Assembly: GCA_030610815.1 (NCBI GenBank)
Contig: JAUWRA010000006.1
Coordinates: forward strand, 1 to 34,834
DNA length: 34,834 bases
Reading direction: 5' to 3'
Origin: Methanosarcinales archaeon
GTDB lineage: Archaea > Halobacteriota > Methanosarcinia > Methanosarcinales > Methanocomedenaceae
Every line of letters starts with the position of its first letter. Positions within the stretch are counted from its first letter, which is position 1. Below are positions 9,849 through 20,000 of the stretch, piece by piece. A program made the translations under genes and the position numbers. The notes below the pieces were generated by a model, which was not told where the DNA came from, did no database searches, and was given only the letters and a program-made list of their open reading frames with translations.

Positions 9849-12800
9849 TCATTTTACTTCATCAGCGCCTACTCTCACGATATTTATGGCGCCGCCCTGG
9901 AAATCGCCCTCGACATCGCCCATACTTTCCTCCATCCAGCCTTCGATCTCAAGGTATTTGTTCTTGAGTGCTTCGAGGACTTCAGGGTCTGCCTGCCAGA
10001 GTTCGCGCTGTTCCGCTTCCAGAAGGCGTCTGCTCAAGCTTTCGAGTGCCCATGGATTATTTTCCTCAAACCACTTCCGCATCTCATCGTCCAGGACAAA
10101 TGTCTTTGCAATATCGTCAAATACCCAATCACCTACAAGCTTTGTAGTAGCCTGCCATCCGTACATATGGTAGACCCGATCAGAGATCACTGCAGCTCCT
10201 TTGTAGCCGTGGCGTTTCATTCCTTCTATCCATTTCGGATTAAGCAGTCTGGTTCTTGCAACCCGTTCCAGTTCATCTTTCATGTCCCTTATCCGGGGCC
10301 GGTCAGGGTCATGCGTATCGGCAAAATAGACATCCACATCGCTGCCTGATAACACCTTTGCTGCGACTGTAAAACCGCCATGGCTGCCAAATATGTGACA
10401 GCACTCCAGGATATCATATTCGTCCGAATCCCATTTGTCGTAGGTAATGGTGGTTCGTTTAAGATTTGATTCAAGCTCTTCCGTGGCAGGCTTGCCATAG
10501 ATCCCCTTGCCGTACGCATAGCCGCAAAACTTGGTGAATATCCCTGCCAGGTCTTCATCGGTCTCCCATGCCGATGCTGCTACTGCTGTGTTTACTCCAT
10601 AATCATAGGTTCCGGGCTGGGTGGTGAATATCCTCAAGGTTGCAAGCCGTTCTGGGCTGGTTTTTTCGTCCCCATTTTCCTCTTCAAGTTCCTTCATCCT
10701 TTCAAGGGTGTGCTTTTTGACAAAGTTCATCTCATCGGACTCGTCCAGGAAAGCCACCATCTGTACTGCTTCGTCAACCAGCTCAAAGGCAGACGGCATG
10801 CCGTCCCTGAGCATGCTTGAGAGCTGAATAGTACAGTCGATCCTTGGCCTATTAAGTTCATCTAAGGGGATTACTTTAAGACCTTTGACTCTTGAGCCGT
10901 CCCATACCACCTGAACTCCAAGAGTATAGAGTATTTGTGAAAGGAGTTCACCGTCTGCCCTGAAAGTGTCAAAGAACCTAAATACAAAACCAACATTTTC
11001 AGGATAATTCCCGTGTTCGTGCAGGTACTTGTGGAAGAATTTCCCGGCAAGATCCACACCCACTTTCCATGCTGCCGGGGTGGGTATCTTCCAGGGGTCA
11101 ATAGCGTAGAAGTTTCTGCCTGTAGGTAGTATTTCTATTTTTCCTCTTGCAAGGGCACCGGATGCTCCTGCTTCGATAAACTCACCGCTAAAACCACGGA
11201 GAAGGTTGGTGACTTCATCTGAAGTCCGGTTGATCTTTGGAAGAATATCAAAAGCGAGCATGACAGTTTTAGCAATGTTTCCAAGACCTTTTGTATGAAA
11301 TTCAAGGTCTGTTCCTAAAAAGGCAGAGATTTCTTGTTTTGAAATATCGGCAATCTCATCCTCATTTGCTAATTGGTTTTCAAGTACTTTTGCCACGATG
11401 CCGCTGGCAATTTCAGTACAGGTATCTATGAGCTTGCCGCCGGTCATGTCGAATTGTTGAATAAACACCTCAGGTTCATTTAATACATCATCATAGTCAA
11501 GACCGATTGCTTCCAGTATCCCCCTCCTGATGGACGGAACCTTTCCCTGATCGAACCTCAATATTGAGACAAGCATGTCAACCAGTGCATCTCCTTCAGG
11601 AGCCTGTCCCAAAATGTGGAGTCCGTCGCGTATCATTGTCTCACGCACCATATTCATCTGGCCGTGAAGATATTCCACATAATCGTCAAAATCCTCAAAC
11701 CCGGTAATTCCTTTAGGAAAATTAGCCTCCGCAGCCTTTTCCGTGAGAATCTCCTGCAGTACTTTTGCCCTACCTCTCTCATTTGTGAGCACAGCTCTTT
11801 TATATTCTTCAAGAGGGTCTTCCAGTTCTTCAAGAACACCATAGGTTCCGGCAGCAGTCATCACAGGATGGAGATGGTCCACCAGCGTTGCAAGCCCTCT
11901 TCGCTTGGCGATCACCCCTTCCATAGGATTACTTGATACATAGATATACAGATGAGGCATGCTTCCCACACATATCTGGGAGAAACATGATGATGACTGA
12001 GCTACTGTTTTACCTGGCAGGAGTTCGATATTGCCGTGTGTTCCCACATGAACCATGACATCGGCGCCGAACTCATGTTCTATCCATTTATAATAAGCAA
12101 TGTACTGGTGTGGCGGAGTGATATCAGGGTCGTGAAGTATCTTGCACACATTCCCATCACACTGCGCCCCTGCACATCCCCTTTTGGGTTGAATCCCAAT
12201 AAAGATGTTACCGAGATCCAGACCGGGGATTGTGATGCTGCCATTATAAAGAGCAAGACTCATTTTATCTACATCTTCCATGCTATCCGGACCGTTTTCG
12301 AAGGGGTTGCCCCACCCATCAAAGATTTTATTCCTGGCATCTTCCGGAAGTTCGTATATCCATTTTTTATATGTCTCAAGAGGAACGAATCCGGCAGCAC
12401 CTCCCTTTTTTATTATTTCGCTCAAAGGGGTCCACCTGAACTCGCTTATGGCTTTTTTCTCCATAATGGTATTAATGAGTTCTTCGCCATTTTCCGGTAC
12501 CCAGTCAACCCTGTATCCTTCCTCTTTCAGCCTTTTTAAGACTATTGAGACGCTTTCTAAGGTATCAAGTCCAAAACCAGCACCTACTGAAGCTTCAACT
12601 CCACTTTTGCAAGGGGAATTGTGAAAGATTATGGCAACCTTTTTTTCAGAATTGGGCTTTCTTGTAAGTTCGATCCATTTTTCCACCCGGCATGCGAGGA
12701 AGTCTATCTGTTCATCGATGGGTACAGGATCTTGAATATCGGCCCCGGTCACGGGATCGGTCTTCTTTTCTGATGTCCCGATTATGGTTGGTTCTATGAG

Positions 12801-13751
12801 CCCGTCAAATTCAGGCAGGGTAACGCTGATTATAATCTGGGGTATGCTAAGACCTTGCGGATTTCCCCTCCATTCCTGTGGAGTCTGGACAGAATGTATC
12901 ATCTTTAAGCACGGGACATTGAGTTCGTTTAGAACATTTGTCTTTTCCTGTTCTATACTTCCACCTTCACCCCTCATAGGGTTGAGGAAAAAGGCGGCAT
13001 AAAATATTGCAGCATCAACCACTGCTTTTTCATCTTTTATAAAGTATTCACGGATGACCTCATCCGAGTTCTTGCCGCCCCCCATCCTATCATGGAAAGC
13101 ACAGATGACCCCAATGCCTTTCTCTTCCAGCTTTCGTATAAGGGCATCGTACACTCCCAGCGAATCCTCTACATAAAAGATATTTGGAAAGAGGAGCCCT
13201 ACTGTCCTGGACAGACCTTTTTTATTCTTTGAATACCATTCCAAATACCTGTCAAGGTCTGTAAAGACTTCCCCTGTATCCGGGTGATATATCCCGGAGG
13301 ATGGTACCTCTACAGGAGGAGGAACTTCCTGGCTGATTATGCCAGCAACCTTTCCGGCACACAGCAGAAGATTCTCTATATTTTCTGTGCCGCCAAAACT
13401 CTGGTAATCCCAGAAAACCTTTAACTGTTTAGGAGATATCGTACCAAGAGCAGCGCACGTGGGAGAAAGAGGAATTATGGGTTTTGATGTGCGCTTCTTT
13501 AATTCCTCGATATCGGCAAAGATCCCCCCATAGTCAGCAGGGATGTTAAGTAGCACCACATCTGCTTCCTTTTCAAACCATTCCATGAGGTTTTGAGGCA
13601 CAGTTATGGGTGCCTGTTCTTCCAGAAAGTTTTCAAACCGTGCTTCTATATGGTATCCTTTTTTCTTCAGGCTTTCAATGGCACTGCTGTAACTCTTAAT
13701 CATCAGCCCGCGGCTGGGACCATAAGCTGCGAGTATTCCACCAATTTTCAT
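9849..13751 (-). CDS. cobN: CobN-2: CobN/BchH-family chelatase large subunit, Cys-rich subtype
   Basis: About 1300 aa; HVGTHGNIELLPGKTVAQSSSCFSQICVGSMPHLYIY, AKRRGLATLVDHL, TRLLNPKWIEGMKRHGYKGAAVISDRVYHMYGWQATTKLVGDWVFD. ATG at 13751 is preceded by GGAGTGAT SD; the ORF track uses an upstream GTG at 13760. Confidence 0.92.
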   Translation of the reverse strand: MKIGGILAAYGPSRGLMIKSYSSAIESLKKKGYHIEARFENFLEEQAPITVPQNLMEWFEKEADVVLLNIPADYGGIFADIEELKKRTSKPIIPLSPTCAALGTISPKQLKVFWDYQSFGGTENIENLLLCAGKVAGIISQEVPPPVEVPSSGIYHPDTGEVFTDLDRYLEWYSKNKKGLSRTVGLLFPNIFYVEDSLGVYDALIRKLEEKGIGVICAFHDRMGGGKNSDEVIREYFIKDEKAVVDAAIFYAAFFLNPMRGEGGSIEQEKTNVLNELNVPCLKMIHSVQTPQEWRGNPQGLSIPQIIISVTLPEFDGLIEPTIIGTSEKKTDPVTGADIQDPVPIDEQIDFLACRVEKWIELTRKPNSEKKVAIIFHNSPCKSGVEASVGAGFGLDTLESVSIVLKRLKEEGYRVDWVPENGEELINTIMEKKAISEFRWTPLSEIIKKGGAAGFVPLETYKKWIYELPEDARNKIFDGWGNPFENGPDSMEDVDKMSLALYNGSITIPGLDLGNIFIGIQPKRGCAGAQCDGNVCKILHDPDITPPHQYIAYYKWIEHEFGADVMVHVGTHGNIELLPGKTVAQSSSCFSQICVGSMPHLYIYVSSNPMEGVIAKRRGLATLVDHLHPVMTAAGTYGVLEELEDPLEEYKRAVLTNERGRAKVLQEILTEKAAEANFPKGITGFEDFDDYVEYLHGQMNMVRETMIRDGLHILGQAPEGDALVDMLVSILRFDQGKVPSIRRGILEAIGLDYDDVLNEPEVFIQQFDMTGGKLIDTCTEIASGIVAKVLENQLANEDEIADISKQEISAFLGTDLEFHTKGLGNIAKTVMLAFDILPKINRTSDEVTNLLRGFSGEFIEAGASGALARGKIEILPTGRNFYAIDPWKIPTPAAWKVGVDLAGKFFHKYLHEHGNYPENVGFVFRFFDTFRADGELLSQILYTLGVQVVWDGSRVKGLKVIPLDELNRPRIDCTIQLSSMLRDGMPSAFELVDEAVQMVAFLDESDEMNFVKKHTLERMKELEEENGDEKTSPERLATLRIFTTQPGTYDYGVNTAVAASAWETDEDLAGIFTKFCGYAYGKGIYGKPATEELESNLKRTTITYDKWDSDEYDILECCHIFGSHGGFTVAAKVLSGSDVDVYFADTHDPDRPRIRDMKDELERVARTRLLNPKWIEGMKRHGYKGAAVISDRVYHMYGWQATTKLVGDWVFDDIAKTFVLDDEMRKWFEENNPWALESLSRRLLEAEQRELWQADPEVLEALKNKYLEIEGWMEESMGDVEGDFQGGAINIVRVGADEVK

Positions 13752-13752
13752 A

Positions 13753-15327
13753 TTAATCACTCCAGTATGCTTTTTTCAATGATTTAAATCCACCAAATCC
13801 GTATTTTAACTCAAAATCGTTGAGTCCTTTCTTTGCAATACCCGTTTTACCAGGGTGCATCAGAAATGCTGCAACGCACTCCTCCATGATTACCTCCTGC
13901 ATCTGGTCATAGATGACTTTTCGCTTACCAGGGTCTACCGTGCTCATGTACTGGTAATAGAGGCGGTCGAATGTCTCGTTTTCCATAATGTGATACATTC
14001 CCTTTGAATGGAAGAACAAGAATAGATAGGTGTACGGGTCGGTCTCCCCCTTTCCATAATTTGGAATCACAGCCATATCAAAGTCTTTTTTCTGTAACGT
14101 ACTTGAGAAGGCACCGCGTTCAAGCGTCATGATATTTATTTTTATTCCGAGCTTTGCAAGCTGGGCTTGGATGATCTCTGTCATAGCACCATTAAAGGAG
14201 CGGTGACCGGAATGAATAAGTGTGACTTCAAAGCGCTTGCCGTCCTTTTCCAGAACCCCGTCGTTGTCTTTATCCTCCCACCCCGCATCTTTCAGAAGCT
14301 TAGCGGCCATTTCAGGATTATAGGAATAACCTTCGATCTTTGTATTTGTCCATGGAATGGATGAATCATGACCTATTGGTCCCTTGGCTGGTACGCCGTA
14401 TCCTTCAAGAACTGAATTGATTATTGCATGCCTGTCAATACCATAGTTTATAGCTTCCCTCACCCGCTTGTCGCTGAAAAATTCGCTATGGACATTGAAT
14501 CCAATAAACTCGATCTGGGATTGGTTCTTTTTATAGATAACAAAGCTCGGGTCATCTTCAAACCTCTTAATATAAGAGTAGCCCGCTCCGGATTGATCTG
14601 CACCGACAATATCCAACTCCCCTGCTTCAAGCGCCATAATCTGGGTAGTTGCATCAGGAATCACTTTAACAGTCACCTTTTTGATTATGGGAGCACCATC
14701 CCAGTATTCCGGATTCGATTTGAACACAACTTCCTGTTTGGAGTATGTAACCGGGATAAAAGGACCTGTGCCAATCGCCTCTTTAAATTTTCCCTCTTTA
14801 TCATAGCATCTGGGGCTTACCATCCAGGTAGAGCCCATATCATCAAGGAAAGGACCATAGGGCTCTTTTAAGGTAATAACAAGGGTATGATTGTCAGGTA
14901 TCCTTATGGATTCTACCTTAAACTTGTAAGTGAAAGATGAACGTTTCTCTAAGGATGCATGAATAGAGTAATTTGCAGAGAATGCATCAAATGGTGTTTT
15001 ATCGTGGAATTTAACTCCCTCCCGCAGATAGAATGTCCATGTCCTCCCGTCCTGGGATACATTCCATGAGGTTGCAAGGGCTGGATGGTTACCCTCAATA
15101 TCTGCCACCACCAAGGTCTCAAAAATCAGTGGTCGAATATGCCATGAAGTTGAAGTGCCAAGAGGATCCATAGTAACCTCCCTATCTCCCAGGGGAACTA
15201 CCAGTTCCTGACTCGGATGGGAAATGGTTTCTTCAACACTGCTGCTGTCAGATATGCATCCCGCAAATAAACAGGATAATACTATAAATAGGAAAAATAA
15301 AGCACTTTTCATCGTTAAGACCTCCAT
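13753..15327 (-). CDS. Peptide/nickel-type ABC transporter substrate-binding lipoprotein (SBP_bac_5 family), copy 1
   Basis: 524 aa; signal peptide with lipobox (LFAGC); PALATSWNVSQDGRTWTFYLREGVKFHD, GTGPFIPVTY, EYWDGAP, DKRVREAINYGIDR. Confidence 0.92.
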   Translation of the reverse strand: MEVLTMKSALFFLFIVLSCLFAGCISDSSSVEETISHPSQELVVPLGDREVTMDPLGTSTSWHIRPLIFETLVVADIEGNHPALATSWNVSQDGRTWTFYLREGVKFHDKTPFDAFSANYSIHASLEKRSSFTYKFKVESIRIPDNHTLVITLKEPYGPFLDDMGSTWMVSPRCYDKEGKFKEAIGTGPFIPVTYSKQEVVFKSNPEYWDGAPIIKKVTVKVIPDATTQIMALEAGELDIVGADQSGAGYSYIKRFEDDPSFVIYKKNQSQIEFIGFNVHSEFFSDKRVREAINYGIDRHAIINSVLEGYGVPAKGPIGHDSSIPWTNTKIEGYSYNPEMAAKLLKDAGWEDKDNDGVLEKDGKRFEVTLIHSGHRSFNGAMTEIIQAQLAKLGIKINIMTLERGAFSSTLQKKDFDMAVIPNYGKGETDPYTYLFLFFHSKGMYHIMENETFDRLYYQYMSTVDPGKRKVIYDQMQEVIMEECVAAFLMHPGKTGIAKKGLNDFELKYGFGGFKSLKKAYWSD

Positions 15328-15391
15328 AAATAATGATTTCTGATTTCTTCAAACATTACACAATTTCTTATATATTTGCTTCATTTGCATC

Positions 15392-16960
15392 TCAATTCCC
15401 TTCATTCCAGTATGCTCTTTTGAAAGGCTCAAATCCACCGAAACCGTGCTTTAACTCAAAATCATTAAGCTCTTTTTTTGCAATACCTACTTTACCAGGG
15501 TGCAGCAGGAATGCTGCAACGCACTCGTCCATAATTACTTCCTGCATCCGGTCATAGATGACTTTTCTCTTATCAGGGTCCACCGTAGCCATAGACTGGA
15601 AATAGAGTCTGTCGAAGGTTTCGTTTTCCATGATGGGGTACGATGCCTTTGAATGGTAGAACATGAACAGATAAGGGTATGGGTCGGCCTCCCCCTTTCC
15701 GTGGTTGGGAATCACAGCCATATCATAGCCTTTTTCCCGCAATATCTTCAGGAAGGCACCGCTCTCAAGTACCATGATATTTACTTTTATTCCGAGTTCT
15801 GCAAGCTGGGCCTGGATAATCTCTGTCATGGTACCGGAAAAGGGGCGGTAACCAGAGTAAATAAGTGTGACTTCAAAGCGCTTGCCGTCCTTTTCCAGAA
15901 CCCCGTCATTGTCTGTGTCCTCCCAACCTGCATCTTGTAAAAGCTTTGCAGCCATTTCAGGGTTGTAGGAGTAACCCTCGATCTTCGTATTTGTCCAGGG
16001 GATAGAGGAATCATGACCTATAGGTCCCCTTGCCGGAACGCCGTATCCTTCAAGAACCGAATCGATTATTGCCTTCCTGTCAATGCCGTAGTTTACGGCT
16101 TCCCTCACCCTCTTGTCGCTGAAAAATTCGCTATTTGTGTTGAATCCGAGAAACTCGATTTGGGATTCGTTCCTTGTATAGACCTCAAACCTCGGGTCAT
16201 TTTCAAGCCTCTTGATATCAGAGTAACCCACTCCGGATATATCTGCACCGACAAGATCCAATTCCCCTGCCTCAAGTGCCATGATCTGGGTGGTCGCATC
16301 AGGGATCAGTTTAATGGTCACCTTTTCGATTTTGGGAGCACCATCCCAGTATTCTGGATTCGATTTGAACACAACTTCCTGTTTGGAATATGTAACCGGG
16401 ATAAAAGGACCTGTGCCAATCGTCTCTTTGAATTTTCCTTCGCTGTCGTAGCCTGTGGGATTTACCATCCAGATAGAACCTATATCAACAAGGAACGGAC
16501 CATATGGCTCTTCCAGGGTGATGATGAAGGTATGATCATCCGGTATCTGTGTGGATTCCACTTTGAACCTATATGGTTTCTCCATGGATTTATAAACAGA
16601 ATAATTTACGGTAAACGCATCAAACGGCGTGTTATCGTGGAATTTAACCCCTTCGTGCAGATGGAATGTCCATGTCATTCCATCCTTTGACACATCCCAT
16701 GAGGTTGCAAGTGCTGGATGGTTACCCTCAATATCTGCCACCACCAAAGTCTCAAAAACCAGTGGGCGAATATGCCACGAAGTTGAAGTGCCGAAAGGAT
16801 CCATAGTAATCTCCTTATCTCCCAGGGGAATTACAAGTTCCCGGCTTGGATTGGAAGTGGCTTCTTCAATGCCGCTGCTGTCAGATATACAACCTGCAAA
16901 AAAACAGGATAATACTAAAAATAGGAAAAATAAAGCACTTTTCATCGTTAAGACCTTCAT
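15392..16960 (-). CDS. Peptide/nickel-type ABC transporter substrate-binding lipoprotein (SBP_bac_5 family), copy 2
   Basis: Close paralog of 13753-15327. Likely start MKVLTMKSALFFLFLVLSCFFAGC by alignment to copy 1; the ORF track extends to 17017, but the extension corresponds to noncoding DNA upstream of copy 1. Confidence 0.91.
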   Translation of the reverse strand: MKVLTMKSALFFLFLVLSCFFAGCISDSSGIEEATSNPSRELVIPLGDKEITMDPFGTSTSWHIRPLVFETLVVADIEGNHPALATSWDVSKDGMTWTFHLHEGVKFHDNTPFDAFTVNYSVYKSMEKPYRFKVESTQIPDDHTFIITLEEPYGPFLVDIGSIWMVNPTGYDSEGKFKETIGTGPFIPVTYSKQEVVFKSNPEYWDGAPKIEKVTIKLIPDATTQIMALEAGELDLVGADISGVGYSDIKRLENDPRFEVYTRNESQIEFLGFNTNSEFFSDKRVREAVNYGIDRKAIIDSVLEGYGVPARGPIGHDSSIPWTNTKIEGYSYNPEMAAKLLQDAGWEDTDNDGVLEKDGKRFEVTLIYSGYRPFSGTMTEIIQAQLAELGIKVNIMVLESGAFLKILREKGYDMAVIPNHGKGEADPYPYLFMFYHSKASYPIMENETFDRLYFQSMATVDPDKRKVIYDRMQEVIMDECVAAFLLHPGKVGIAKKELNDFELKHGFGGFEPFKRAYWNEGN

Positions 16961-17161
16961 GGATAATGGTTTCTGAATTTTTCGGACATTGTACAATTTC
17001 TGATATATTTGCTTCAATTTTAAAAAACTCCTTATTTGTTCAATTCCTCTAAATTCATAGTATTTGTCTGGCTCGCTAAATCAATATCAATAAGCTGTGT
17101 GATCATATCTAAATTCGTCATTGTTTGAATTTTTCACATTTGAAAATGATAATGAGTGCAA

Positions 17162-17215
17162 TATCATGAGAAATTCTCAGTTTAGGGTAAATTTATTTAA
17201 TCTTGTCTCATGATA
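17162..17215. promoter_or_regulatory. Candidate operator upstream of the SBP-cobN-2 cluster
   Basis: TATCATGAGA (17162-17171) and its exact reverse complement TCTCATGATA (17206-17215); overlapping perfect 13-mer palindrome TGAGAAATTCTCA (17167-17179). Confidence 0.35.
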
Positions 17216-17559
17216 GCGAATCCAGTATCTTTACAAATATAATTCATAAATTATCCTTGTATTATTCACTTTTCATCATACTAATTAGTTTAATTTCAAT
17301 TCATTTTTAACATATAAAGTTATTCTTTTTGTTTTATTTATTACTAAATGCTACAATTATTTTTATTTATGATAATATATATTCGGTAAAAATCTCGTGA
17401 AATAAAACCGTTCTGGAAAGACACAAAGGCTATTAACCTCGTTGTTACTACAATTATGGTACTGGCCCGTGGAAGGAATTGTTGATGTTCAATACTCAGA
17501 GTATAAAATTAAATTTGAAAAAAAATAGCAGGAATAAAATTGATTCTTCTGGAAAGGGT

Positions 17560-19575
17560 TTACATGCCCGTAGAAAATTTCACCGCATTCACGATCGAGT
17601 CAGACCTCAGATCCTCAAGTTTCAGGTGCCTGGCTCCCAACGCATCCGATATCCGGCGTGCAAACCCGAATCTGATAGCTCCGACTTCTGTATCTATCAC
17701 AGTAGAATGTATCCCTTCTGCCTTGATGTGGGATGCGATCTCCAGTGTCTCTTCCATGGCTGAATTCCCATGCAGGCATACGTTTGCCCTCCCGTCCGAT
17801 ATCAGGATGAAAAACGGGTATATATCCGGGTCACGCCTGAGTTCAGATTGTATAACCTCATATCCTTTCATTAGTCCGTGGGGCAGCGGGGTCTTGCCGC
17901 CTGTTGGCAGGTCCTGCAGGTACTTCCTGGCAAGCTCAACACTGGATGTGGGCGGAAGTATGAGTTCGGCACTATCACCCTTGAACGCTATAAGTCCTAC
18001 CCGGTCCCGTTTCTGGTAAGCATCGATGAGCAGGGACAGGATCGCACCCTTAGCAGCCGTCATGCGCTGCTGTGCACCCATTGAACCGCTGGCGTCCACA
18101 ACAAACAGGATCGTATTACCGATCTTCCTCTCGCGTACCTTTTCCCTGATATCAGGTTGTCGAATGGCAATGGCCACCCCGTTCTTTTCCCTGTTAAGCT
18201 GGTGTGGGGCTGCCGCCCTGAAAGTAGCATCAAAGGCAATATCTGAGGTCTTCTCATGCGGGATCGTACTTTTCACATACCTGCCTGACCTGGAATCTGT
18301 CCGTGTCTTGGTGCGCCGCCCAGAGCCGTTCCTGTTCATTCTGTCATGGCCTGGAGACAGGTGTTTTACCTGATAGGTTTCACCGGTTTCAAAGGTAGTC
18401 TCAAACGAGGCATCTGGTACTTCCTCTTTATCCCCATCATCTTTACTGTTTTGTTCGGTCTGCCCGGGTTGCTCGGGTTGTTCCTTGTGTCCACTGTGTT
18501 CCGGTTGCTTTTTTTGTTTTTGTTCTTGTTCTTGCTGTTTTTCTTTCTGTTTATTAAGGGACTCGTCCAGTTTATCCTGGTAATCGGTCTGCTCTTCAAA
18601 GGGTTTCCTGCGCATCCTGTGGGAAAGGACCAGTTCGGCAGCCTCCTTAACATCCTCCTCAGTAACCGAAGTCCGATCATAATAGGCTGCTATGGTAGTA
18701 GCGGTCTTCATCATGGTTATATCAGCACGGTGCCCGTCAACGTGCATATCGATGCATATCTGTGCGATCAGTTCAAGCATATCATCCGAGATTTGAACCT
18801 GTGGGTGCAGATCCTTTGCGTTCACTATCTTTTCACACAGTTCGATCTCAGATCCCTGCCACTCACTGGCAAATCGCTCGGGATCGCTTTCATATCCCTG
18901 TCTTCGTTTAATGACATCAACCCGCGCAGGCGCCTCATGTATCCCTTCGATATCAACACACAGGCCGAAACGGTCAAGCAGCTGGGGACGCAGTTCCCCT
19001 TCCTCGGGATTCATGGTGCCTACAAGAATAAAGGAGGCAGGGTGGGAATATGATACACCCTCGCGCTCCACAGTGTTCACCCCCATTGCAGCAGAATCCA
19101 GGAGCACATCAACGATATGGTCATCAAGCAGGTTCACCTCATCCACATATAGGATGCCGCGGTGAGCTGCTGCCAGCACCCCCGGTTCGAACCGCTTTTC
19201 CCCCTTCTTGATAGCATGCTCGATGTCAAGAGTACCTACAGCCCTGTCCTCAGTAGTGCTCACAGGCAGGTCAACGACCCGCATCTTGCGCACTGCGGTA
19301 TTAAGCTCGCCAAGCTGCAGCTTTTCAAGGCAATCTTCACACATCTCGTTCTTGTTATTGGGATTACAGCCGAACACGCACCCCTCCACCACCTCCATCT
19401 CAGGCAGAAGACCTGCAAGCGCCCGAACAGCCGTGGATTTTGCGGTCCCCTTCTCCCCCCTGATCAGGACACCGCCTATCTTCGGGTTGATGGCGTTCAA
19501 TATCAGGGTTTTTTTCATCTTTTCCTGCCCTACAATGGCGGTGAAAGGGTACGGGATTTTTGTATGGTTTTTCAT
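17560..19575 (-). CDS. Fused ChlI-ChlD-type magnesium/cobalt chelatase motor (AAA+ ATPase plus vWA/MIDAS)
   Basis: 671 aa; [57 protein letters not shown], acidic/Q-rich linker, v[22 protein letters not shown]. Confidence 0.93.
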   Translation of the reverse strand: MKNHTKIPYPFTAIVGQEKMKKTLILNAINPKIGGVLIRGEKGTAKSTAVRALAGLLPEMEVVEGCVFGCNPNNKNEMCEDCLEKLQLGELNTAVRKMRVVDLPVSTTEDRAVGTLDIEHAIKKGEKRFEPGVLAAAHRGILYVDEVNLLDDHIVDVLLDSAAMGVNTVEREGVSYSHPASFILVGTMNPEEGELRPQLLDRFGLCVDIEGIHEAPARVDVIKRRQGYESDPERFASEWQGSEIELCEKIVNAKDLHPQVQISDDMLELIAQICIDMHVDGHRADITMMKTATTIAAYYDRTSVTEEDVKEAAELVLSHRMRRKPFEEQTDYQDKLDESLNKQKEKQQEQEQKQKKQPEHSGHKEQPEQPGQTEQNSKDDGDKEEVPDASFETTFETGETYQVKHLSPGHDRMNRNGSGRRTKTRTDSRSGRYVKSTIPHEKTSDIAFDATFRAAAPHQLNREKNGVAIAIRQPDIREKVRERKIGNTILFVVDASGSMGAQQRMTAAKGAILSLLIDAYQKRDRVGLIAFKGDSAELILPPTSSVELARKYLQDLPTGGKTPLPHGLMKGYEVIQSELRRDPDIYPFFILISDGRANVCLHGNSAMEETLEIASHIKAEGIHSTVIDTEVGAIRFGFARRISDALGARHLKLEDLRSDSIVNAVKFSTGM

Positions 19576-19741
19576 GAGTTATCTTCATTCCTTCAGGACC
19601 TAATTTTTATTTGTATGTTATTAAGTAATATTATTTTATAAAAGTGTAATACTAATTAAGTCTTTTTATTTTTAAAATAATATGCAGAATAATAAAAATA
19701 TAGATAATCTTATTAACCGTTATGTGTTGTAAATCACTGAA

Positions 19742-19990
19742 ATGTTATCAAAAAAAACTGACTTAATTGTTGTGGTTATTTTTATAGTATTTGAAGTGAT
19801 ACTTTGGAATCTTGCACCTGCAGAAAAAGTATTGTATCAGGAGAATTTTAAGACTGATTGCAATACAGTAAGTGATGCACTTACCCGCACAGACGGGAGA
19901 TTATCTCTTGATACGGGCAGTCCTGAAAATAAAGGCAGTGTGAAATGGAATGGGACTATTGCAGTGCAATCTGTAAAGATATTTTGTTAG
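19742..19990 (+). CDS. Hypothetical small protein with N-terminal hydrophobic segment (82 aa)
   Basis: ATG-TAG ORF ending 10 nt before cobN-3; LIVVVIFIVFEVILW is TM-like; no clear SD. Confidence 0.35.
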   Translation: MLSKKTDLIVVVIFIVFEVILWNLAPAEKVLYQENFKTDCNTVSDALTRTDGRLSLDTGSPENKGSVKWNGTIAVQSVKIFC

Positions 19991-20000
19991 TGGTGGTGAG

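Noticed and set aside
16961-17017. N-terminal extension of SBP copy 2 (MKQIYQKLYNVRKIQKPLS)
   Set aside because: It would bury the lipoprotein signal; the homologous DNA upstream of SBP copy 1 is noncoding.
17018-17559. Possible cobalamin or metal riboswitch upstream of the SBP/cobN-2 cluster
   Set aside because: No B12-box or other recognisable riboswitch core seen; only inverted repeats suitable for DNA binding.
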